From the NCBI GenBank assembly GCA_023228865.1, contig JALOAH010000047.1, positions 1-36,505 of the forward strand: a stretch of DNA of 36,505 bases, given 5' to 3'. This stretch comes from Porticoccaceae bacterium (GTDB lineage Bacteria; Pseudomonadota; Gammaproteobacteria; Pseudomonadales; Porticoccaceae). The notes beneath the pieces are model-generated. The model was not told the DNA's origin. It saw only the letters and a list, made by a program, of their open reading frames with translations, and did no database searches. Shown in pieces: positions 30,818 through 36,505 of this stretch (position 1 is its first letter; the number at the start of each line of letters is the position of its first letter). Both the position numbers and the translations under genes were made by a program.

Positions 30818-33106
30818 ATGAGAAGCTTAAAAATCGCGATCATTTTGTTGCTGCTGGCGGCAATCATCGGCTGTACGCCGGGCAGGGAAGTTTCGGAGGT
30901 TGAAGAAACTCCAGAATCAACGGTCACGCTGCCGGGCCCGCAGGTGTTTATCACCCCAGCCCCGGATGTCAACACTGCTGTTGACGCCTTTATGGAGGCC
31001 TGGCGGGTGGACAATTACAGCGGCATGTACGGGCAACTTTCGGAGGGCAGCCGGGCTGCGCTGACGGAGGAAGATTTTATTACCCGCTATAACCAGGCTG
31101 CCATTGCACTGACGCTGCTGTTTGACAACGGCATCACTTACCAGGTGCTTTCCCGCACGACGGAACCCAATTCTGCCGTAGCCAGCCTGCAGGTGAATTA
31201 CAACACCAACTTTTTTGGCACCCTGACCCGCCAGCTGGAAATCCCGCTGGTGCGCGAGGGGGACGACTGGCGGGTGGAATGGCATGATGGATTGATCATG
31301 CCCGAGCTGGCTGGGGGCAATCTGCTGGAGATTGTGCGCCAATCCACCCCGCGCGGCGCGATCTACGCCAGCAACGGAGCACCGCTGGCTGCCCAGGCGG
31401 ATGCGGTGGCGATCGGCTTTACCCCCGGAAACCTTAACGACAGCCTGTTGAGCCTGTTTTACACCACCATGGCCAGCCTGACCATTTACCAGGTTGATGA
31501 AATCCGGGAGATGCTGGAGGCGGCTCATCCCCTTGACTACGTCTCATTAGGCGAAGCGACCCAGGCCGAGATCAACGCTCACCAGAGCGCCCTTTCCAGC
31601 CTGACCGGCGTGTATCTGACCAGTTATTCCTCCCGGTTTTACTTTGATGGCGGGCTGGCGCCCCAAACGGTGGGGCATCTTTCGTATATCTCCAGTGAAG
31701 ATTTAGACCGCTACCTGCGGCTGGGGTATTCTCCCAACGAGCGTTTTGGCGCCACCGGGCTGGAACTGGCTTTCGAGGACGTGCTTGCTGGGGAGCGCGG
31801 GGCCACCCTGTACCTGAAGGATGCCAACGGACAGATTCTCTCCAAGCTGGGAGAGCGCCCAGCCTCGCCGGGGCAGTCGATCACAACCACCATCGTGCCG
31901 GGCTTACAGTATCGCCTGCAGCAATCGATGGGCAATTTTCGCGGCGCCATCGTGATAATAGAAGTGGACACCGGGCGGGTGCTGGCGATCGTTTCCAATC
32001 CACAGTTTGACCCTAACCTGTTTGATATCAACAACCAGAACTTCGTCTATGCCCAGAACCCTTATAACCAGCCGAGCGACCCGGTCTTCAATCGGGCTAC
32101 CAATGGCCAGTACCCCCTGGGCTCGGTGTTTAAGATTATCAGCATGGCGGCTGCGCTGGAAACGGACACTTTTGGTGAATATGACCAGATTTATTGCGAC
32201 CATTCCATCGTGGCTTGCGGCAATGTGATGACGGATTGGACGCTGGAAAAAGATGTCCCGCCCAGCGGCACTTTAACGCTGCCCGAGGGCTTGATGCGCT
32301 CGTGCAACCCGTGGTTTTACGTCATCGGCGAGGAGCTGATGGCGGCGGGGCACCCCGATGCGTTGATCGACATGTCACTGGGGTTTGGGCTGGGGATTCC
32401 GACGGGTGTGGAGGTAGCCGAACAGCCCGGTAATATCCCGGCACAGGTGACCAGTTGCGAACAAAACGTCCAATTGGCGATCGGTCAGGGCGAGATGACC
32501 GTCACGCCTTTGCAGGTGGCGGCTTTTATTGCCGCGGTGGCCAACGGCGGCACGCTGTATCGCCCATCGTTGGTCGACGCCATCGGCCCCCAGGAGAGCA
32601 CACCGACGCTTACTTTTACTCCCGAAGAAACCGGCAGCCTGCCTGTTTCGGATGAGAATCTGACCATCATCCAGAACGCGATGCGTGAAGTGATCGCCAA
32701 CGCCCGCGGCACCGCCCACAGACAGTTAGCTACCATGCGCTACCGACCCTATGGCAAAACTGGCACCGCGCAGAACCCCTTCGGTCTCTCGCACGCCTGG
32801 TTCGCCGGTTACTCGCAGGTCAACAACCCCGACCGACCCGATATCGCTGTGGTCGTGCTGCTGGAGAACGCCGGCGAGGGATCGGAGATGGCTGCGCCGG
32901 TCTTCCGGCGGGCGATTTCGCTGTATTTCTCGGGCAATACCGATATCGGCTGGGTGCTACCCTGGGAGGCTTACCCCTATGTGGTGGCTTCGCCGACACC
33001 CTACCCCACCAACACGCCCATTCCGACCAACACGCCTTTTCCCACCGAGACGCCCATCCCCACCGAGCCGCCTCTCGGGGGAGATGTTGATGAACCGGAA
33101 GAATGA
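30818..33106 (+). CDS. Penicillin-binding lipoprotein with NTF2-like domain (second of two)
   Basis: A 762-residue paralogue of the preceding gene. Lipobox IIGC at the end of MRSLKIAIILLLLAAIIGC, an NTF2-like domain (VDAFMEAWRVDNYSGMYGQL), a dimerisation region (RQSTPRGAIYASNGAPLA) and the transpeptidase domain with SVFK (Ser436-Lys439), SCN (495-497) and KTG (647-649). Unlike its partner it has a Thr-Pro tail of about 30 residues (TPYPTNTPIPTNTPFPTETP). Both copies keep the catalytic residues, so both should be active D,D-transpeptidases. Its stop overlaps the start of rsgA (ATGA at 33103-33106). Confidence 0.93.
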   Translation: MRSLKIAIILLLLAAIIGCTPGREVSEVEETPESTVTLPGPQVFITPAPDVNTAVDAFMEAWRVDNYSGMYGQLSEGSRAALTEEDFITRYNQAAIALTLLFDNGITYQVLSRTTEPNSAVASLQVNYNTNFFGTLTRQLEIPLVREGDDWRVEWHDGLIMPELAGGNLLEIVRQSTPRGAIYASNGAPLAAQADAVAIGFTPGNLNDSLLSLFYTTMASLTIYQVDEIREMLEAAHPLDYVSLGEATQAEINAHQSALSSLTGVYLTSYSSRFYFDGGLAPQTVGHLSYISSEDLDRYLRLGYSPNERFGATGLELAFEDVLAGERGATLYLKDANGQILSKLGERPASPGQSITTTIVPGLQYRLQQSMGNFRGAIVIIEVDTGRVLAIVSNPQFDPNLFDINNQNFVYAQNPYNQPSDPVFNRATNGQYPLGSVFKIISMAAALETDTFGEYDQIYCDHSIVACGNVMTDWTLEKDVPPSGTLTLPEGLMRSCNPWFYVIGEELMAAGHPDALIDMSLGFGLGIPTGVEVAEQPGNIPAQVTSCEQNVQLAIGQGEMTVTPLQVAAFIAAVANGGTLYRPSLVDAIGPQESTPTLTFTPEETGSLPVSDENLTIIQNAMREVIANARGTAHRQLATMRYRPYGKTGTAQNPFGLSHAWFAGYSQVNNPDRPDIAVVVLLENAGEGSEMAAPVFRRAISLYFSGNTDIGWVLPWEAYPYVVASPTPYPTNTPIPTNTPFPTETPIPTEPPLGGDVDEPEE

Positions 33107-34071
33107 CCCCCCTGGCTAAAACCCTGGACGGCCTGGTGATCCGCGCCCAATCTGGCTTCCTGGTGGTGCGCACCGATGCCGGTGATTACACCTGCCGCCT
33201 GCGCGGTCGCCTGAAGAAGGGCGAACAGGAGGGAGACCGGGTAGCTGTGGGCGACCGCGTGACGATCACTCCCCATAAGGATGGGGGCGGTGTGATCGAG
33301 AGTGTGCACGAGCGCACAGCCGAGCTGGCGCGGGTGCGCACGGGGCTGAAGCGCGAGTATCGCCAGATTTTGCTGGCTAACCCCGACCAGATTGTAATTG
33401 TGTTTGCCTGCGCCCAACCCGAGCCCAGCCTGCGTATGCTGGACCGTTTCCTGGTAATCGCCGAAAAGCAGCAGGTGGAGGCGCTGATCGTGGCTAACAA
33501 GGTTGACCTGGTGAGCCAAGCGGCTGCCCGGGCGACTTTTAACCTGTACAGCGACCTCGGCTACCCCCTGGTGTTTACTTCCGCCCGGACGGGTGAAGGC
33601 TTGGACGAGCTGGGCGGCGCCTTAAAAGGAAAGCTGTCCGCCCTCACCGGTCCCTCGGGTGTGGGCAAATCGAGCCTGCTGAACGCTATCCAGCCGAATT
33701 TAGGCCTGCAGGTGAGCGATGTCAGCGATGCGACCTCGAAGGGACGCCACACAACCCGCGTGCGCCAGCTATTTCCGCTGGATTTGGGCGGTTATGTGGC
33801 TGATACCCCCGGGATCCGCTCGTTAGCCCTGTGGGACACCGAACCCGAGGAACTGGACGCCTATTTTGTGGAGATGCGGGCGCTGGTGGCTGATTGCCAA
33901 TTTTCGGATTGCACCCACACCCATGAACCGGGTTGTGCCGTTCTGGCGGCGGTGGAGGCAGGCCGGGTGGCCCCCCAGCGCTATCAGTCTTACCTGCGCC
34001 TACGCTTTGGCGATGAAACCGATGAATGGATTGAAGACGAAGACCAGGATGACCTCGAAAGGACGTATTGA
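33103..34071 (+). CDS. rsgA: Small ribosomal subunit biogenesis GTPase RsgA
   Basis: A 322-residue circularly permuted GTPase that helps mature the 30S subunit. Order of motifs: an N-terminal OB domain (GLVIRAQSGFLVVRTDAGDYTCRLRGRL), then G4 (VANKVDL), G5-like TSARTGEGLDEL, G1 GPSGVGKSS (from Gly183), G2 region TSKGRHTTR and G3 VADTPGIRS. The zinc-binding tail has CQFSDCTHTHEPGC (Cys, Cys, His, Cys). The ATG overlaps the PBP stop by four bases and the stop overlaps the start of the next gene by one base, so translation is coupled on both sides. Confidence 0.96.
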   Translation: MTPLAKTLDGLVIRAQSGFLVVRTDAGDYTCRLRGRLKKGEQEGDRVAVGDRVTITPHKDGGGVIESVHERTAELARVRTGLKREYRQILLANPDQIVIVFACAQPEPSLRMLDRFLVIAEKQQVEALIVANKVDLVSQAAARATFNLYSDLGYPLVFTSARTGEGLDELGGALKGKLSALTGPSGVGKSSLLNAIQPNLGLQVSDVSDATSKGRHTTRVRQLFPLDLGGYVADTPGIRSLALWDTEPEELDAYFVEMRALVADCQFSDCTHTHEPGCAVLAAVEAGRVAPQRYQSYLRLRFGDETDEWIEDEDQDDLERTY

Positions 34072-35825
34072 TGAAAAAAGCCTTCATCCTTACCGTAGCG
34101 CTGACCCTGATACTGACTGCATGTAAGCCACAGGCGGTGGAGACGCCCCAGCCTGAGACGGTTGACCCCGCTCCTCCGGTGGAGCCCAGCGCAGCCCCCG
34201 AACCCACACCGACGGAAACGCCGCCTGTGACCCTGACCGTGTGCACTGCCAGCCTGCCGGAGACGATCTTCCCCCTCACCGGTCCGCTGACCACCGCCAG
34301 GGAGCGTTTGAATGCGCTGCTGTACCCCCCGGATTACACCCTGGGCAACGTGTGGCTGGAACCGGTGGCGATCCAGCGCGGGCAGATGCTGGTTGATGCA
34401 CGCGGCGAGCTAGTTATGGCTGCCGAGGGGGTGAACGTGCGCCCCAGCGGTTGCCGCGAGAGCGGCTGTACCATCACCTGGAACGGGCTGGACCCACTGG
34501 AGATGGACCGCATGGTGGTGGACTTCAGCCTGCGCGCGGGGTTGACCTGGAGCGACGGCGCCCCGCTGAGCCCAGCCGACGCCGTCTTCAGCTATACCCT
34601 GGCGAGTGACCCGTCCTCGCCGGTTTACGGCTGGGCTGAAGCGCGCACCGAGAGTTTCAGCGCCCGGGATGCGCTCAACCTGAGCTGGCGCGGCCTCCCG
34701 GGATTCACCTCCGCCAAGCCGGAGCGCTTTTTCTGGACTCCGCTGCCCTCGCATCGATTTGACCCCGACCCGGACTTCAGCACCGTCGCCGCCGAGACCT
34801 CCAGCTACGGCCCCTTTGCCCTGGCTGAGCGTGGCGAACACGAACTGCTGTTGACCCGCAACCCCGGCTACCCTGCGCCTGCAGAGACCCTGCCCGGTGT
34901 TGACCACGTCGTGCTGCGCGCCCTTGAGGGCGGCGCGGCGGCGGCCTGGGAGGCGCTGCAGGTGGGGACCTGCGACGCGCTGGACTCTTCTTTCAACCTG
35001 GTCGAGGCGCCCGAAGTGTTGGCTGCCATCCAGTCGGAGCCAGGTTACGAAGTACGGGTTGAGACGGAAGGTTCACCAACGCAACTGGTGTTCGGCATCC
35101 GCCCGGCGGAGTATGACACGATTAACAACCCCGTGTTTGCCGAGCGCAAGGATTTCTTTGCCGACTCGCGCACGCGCCTGGCGCTAACGCAGTGCATCGA
35201 CATCGAAGCCCTGGCCGCGCAGACCGGTTCGGCGCCTGCCGTGCAGGCTGGGTTGACCTACGATCCGGCGGCGGGTGCAACCCTGCTGGAGACCGTCGGC
35301 TGGGTGGACCACGACGGTGACCCGCTTACGCCGCGTGTATCGCAGAACGTACCGGGCGTCTTCAACTTCACACCGCTGACGCTGACGCTGCTGGCTGGCC
35401 CCTCGCCCTTCCACCAGGACCTGGCTGCAGGGATCGCTGAAATGCTGGGGAGCTGTGGCGTGGGTTTGCAGGTGCACACATTGAACCTGCCCGAGTTGTA
35501 TGCGCCCGGCCCGGAGGGTCCGCTGTTTGGACGCGCGTTTGACCTGACCTTGCTCGCATGGCAGCGACCGCCCGGGGGGGATTGTGCGCTGTACACCAGT
35601 TGGGCGATACCGAATACAACCAACGGTTGGATCGGAACGAACATTGCTGGTTTTTCCGATGCTGAATACGATACATTGTGCAGCGCAGCGCTGCTGGCAA
35701 CGCCGGAGGAGGTCGACGCGAACCAGGAGTCAGTGCAAGCCGCGTTTGCGGAGCTGCTGCCGGCGGTGATGCTGGTGGCGCCGGTGCGCGTGGAGGTGTG
35801 GGAGATTGAAGCGGGTAGCTGGTAG
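34071..35825 (+). CDS. ABC-type peptide/nickel-family solute-binding lipoprotein (SBP family 5)
   Basis: A 584-residue lipoprotein: signal MKKAFILTVALTLILTAC with lipobox LTAC, an acidic Pro/Thr linker (PQPETVDPAPPVEPSAAPEP), then a family 5 binding fold: NALLYPPDYTLGNVWLEPVAI, MVVDFSLRAGLTWSDGAPLSPADAVFSYTLA, SSYGPFALAERGEHELLLTRNPGYP, and a late DLTLLAWQRPPGGD. This family binds oligopeptides, dipeptides or nickel. No permease or ATPase genes flank it. I start it at the ATG at 34071, which overlaps the rsgA stop and follows AAAGGA; a TTG three bases earlier is less likely. The end is 118 bases short of a terminator that serves the opposite strand. Confidence 0.88.
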   Translation: MKKAFILTVALTLILTACKPQAVETPQPETVDPAPPVEPSAAPEPTPTETPPVTLTVCTASLPETIFPLTGPLTTARERLNALLYPPDYTLGNVWLEPVAIQRGQMLVDARGELVMAAEGVNVRPSGCRESGCTITWNGLDPLEMDRMVVDFSLRAGLTWSDGAPLSPADAVFSYTLASDPSSPVYGWAEARTESFSARDALNLSWRGLPGFTSAKPERFFWTPLPSHRFDPDPDFSTVAAETSSYGPFALAERGEHELLLTRNPGYPAPAETLPGVDHVVLRALEGGAAAAWEALQVGTCDALDSSFNLVEAPEVLAAIQSEPGYEVRVETEGSPTQLVFGIRPAEYDTINNPVFAERKDFFADSRTRLALTQCIDIEALAAQTGSAPAVQAGLTYDPAAGATLLETVGWVDHDGDPLTPRVSQNVPGVFNFTPLTLTLLAGPSPFHQDLAAGIAEMLGSCGVGLQVHTLNLPELYAPGPEGPLFGRAFDLTLLAWQRPPGGDCALYTSWAIPNTTNGWIGTNIAGFSDAEYDTLCSAALLATPEEVDANQESVQAAFAELLPAVMLVAPVRVEVWEIEAGSW

Positions 35826-35943
35826 GAAAGAGGACCGGGGATGTTAGTCCGTCCTCCGTCTCCCGATATTTGCTCATCTCCGCGCCTGCCCTCCCCCTTT
35901 TTCAGACACCCCACAAAACTCGAATTGACAGCCCGAAAATAAA

Positions 35944-35964
35944 AAGCGTCCATTTCGGACGCTT
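35944..35964 (-). terminator. Intrinsic terminator of the tRNA-Ala transcript
   Basis: AAGCGTCC / GGACGCTT, eight pairs around a five-base loop, followed on the minus strand by TTTTTATTTT (35936-35943 region). It ends the tRNA transcript just past the GGC tRNA and may also serve the facing solute-binding gene. Confidence 0.8.
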
Positions 35965-35970
35965 CTCTTG

Positions 35971-36043
35971 TGGACCCAGAGGGATTCGAACCCTCGACCT
36001 CCTCAATGCCATTGAGGCGCGCTCCCAGCTGCGCCATGGGCCC
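35971..36043 (-). tRNA. tRNA-Ala(GGC)
   Basis: A 73-base cloverleaf: acceptor GGGCCCA / TGGGTCC, anticodon arm CCTCA-ATGGCAT-TGAGG with anticodon GGC (reads GCC/GCU), T arm GAGGG-TTCGAAT-CCCTC, discriminator A. It has the G3-U70 pair that marks alanine tRNAs. CCA is not encoded, so it needs 3' processing and CCA addition. Confidence 0.96.
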
Positions 36044-36089
36044 TCAGGTACCCCGCGCCCCTTTACCGCAGGTTTCCGGGGCACCGCAG

Positions 36090-36162
36090 TGGACCTGGAG
36101 GGATTTGAACCCTCGACCTCCTCAGTGCGATTGAGGCGCGCTCCCAACTGCGCTACAGGCCC
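36090..36162 (-). tRNA. tRNA-Ala(CGC)
   Basis: A 73-base cloverleaf: acceptor GGGCCTG / CAGGTCC, anticodon arm CCTCA-ATCGCAC-TGAGG with anticodon CGC (reads GCG), T arm GAGGG-TTCAAAT-CCCTC, discriminator A, and again the G3-U70 alanine pair. It is nearly identical in the D and anticodon stems to the GGC tRNA 46 bases downstream, so the pair probably arose by duplication. CCA is not encoded. Confidence 0.96.
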
Positions 36163-36181
36163 ATCTTTCAGGGTGAAAAAG

Positions 36182-36210
36182 ATTTTACCTCCCTGTATGG
36201 GGACTGTCAA
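36182..36210 (-). promoter_or_regulatory. Strong promoter of the tRNA-Ala pair
   Basis: On the minus strand TTGACA (36205-36210), 17 bases, then TAAAAT (36182-36187): a near-consensus housekeeping sigma promoter, with start expected near 36175, about 13 bases ahead of the first tRNA. The -35 box lies directly after the stop codon of the PIG-L gene. Confidence 0.85.
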
Positions 36211-36211
36211 G

Positions 36212-36505
36212 CTAAGCTTTTCGCCACAAGCGTCCACCGCCGCCTGCCAGATAGTTACGCAGCGCCAGGAGCGTTTCATCGTCATTGCGCCAGAAGGAGG
36301 AAAGCTGTGACTTGTAGCACAACACAGCCTCCTGCCAGGCATGCAGGGCGTCTTCACCCAGGTGATAGGGATTATATTTAAATTCCCCGTCCTTTAACAG
36401 CGGATTTTCAAAATGGTTGATGACATAGGGGTAATCGGCATAGTACTCATCGACGCCGCCAATCTGCTTACCGACGTTAACAACCAGCCGGTGATCAACG
36501 TGACC
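36212..36505 (-). CDS. PIG-L family deacetylase, C-terminal part only
   Basis: A frame open from the right window edge to a TAG at 36212-36214 (97 residues). It begins GHVDHRLVVNVGKQIGG, matching the second metal motif of PIG-L/LmbE deacetylases (HxDH, the third zinc ligand), and continues YYADYPYVIN and LGEDALHAWQEAVLCYKSQLSSFW, which is typical of their C-terminal end. These enzymes remove acetyl groups from N-acetyl sugars. The metal-binding AHPDDE motif and start must lie beyond the window. No start codon is visible. Confidence 0.75.
   Translation of the reverse strand, partial: GHVDHRLVVNVGKQIGGVDEYYADYPYVINHFENPLLKDGEFKYNPYHLGEDALHAWQEAVLCYKSQLSSFWRNDDETLLALRNYLAGGGGRLWRKA

Overview
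The window looks like a piece of a bacterial chromosome of moderate to high GC, most likely from the phylum Chloroflexota (class Anaerolineae or a close relative). This is an inference from the surface proteins: several carry Thr-Pro repeat tails or linkers of the TPTxTPT kind, many exported proteins are lipoproteins, and tandem NTF2-like/transpeptidase lipoproteins occur. No rRNA or other decisive marker is present. Gene content (three M42 aminopeptidases, a prolyl oligopeptidase, an M24 peptidase, two orphan ABC solute-binding lipoproteins) suits an organism that uses peptides.

Layout. 1-1908 (+): a truncated MgtE-type N/CBS sensor protein followed by an unusual Nramp-family transporter. 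1922-5024 (-): a small membrane protein, a prolyl oligopeptidase and a DEDDh exonuclease. 5306-7488 (+): selD, read through an in-frame TGA that should encode selenocysteine, then a CAP-LysM surface protein. 7652-8592 (-): a GIY-YIG protein and an M50 protease. 8640-12090: a visibly AT-rich accessory segment with a Panacea-type antitoxin/putative toxin pair, a DNA methyltransferase fused to a nuclease-like domain, and a 0.5 kb palindrome-rich gap. 12101-21788 (+): a SAM methyltransferase, a Thr-Pro membrane protein, three M42 peptidases, a solute-binding lipoprotein, a small membrane protein, an AhpD-like protein, then (after a terminator) an M24 peptidase, an MFS transporter and a metallo-beta-lactamase hydrolase. 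21832-22338: a six-copy array of 58-bp palindromes. 22427-24636 (-): rny and recX behind a long leader that folds into a three-way junction. 25232-35825 (+): two small membrane proteins, rnz, a homocysteine S-methyltransferase, maf, two tandem penicillin-binding lipoproteins, rsgA and a family 5 solute-binding lipoprotein. 35944-36505 (-): two tRNA-Ala genes with their own promoter and terminator, and the 3' end of a PIG-L deacetylase.

How they fit. Most genes are core functions: RNA processing (rny, rnz), ribosome assembly (rsgA), recombination control (recX), wall synthesis, peptide turnover and selenophosphate supply. The items that stand out are the Sec-containing SelD, the palindrome array between two convergent genes, the strand-specific RNA structure ahead of recX, the AT-rich defence-like segment, and the pairing of a magnesium-sensor domain with a non-canonical Nramp.
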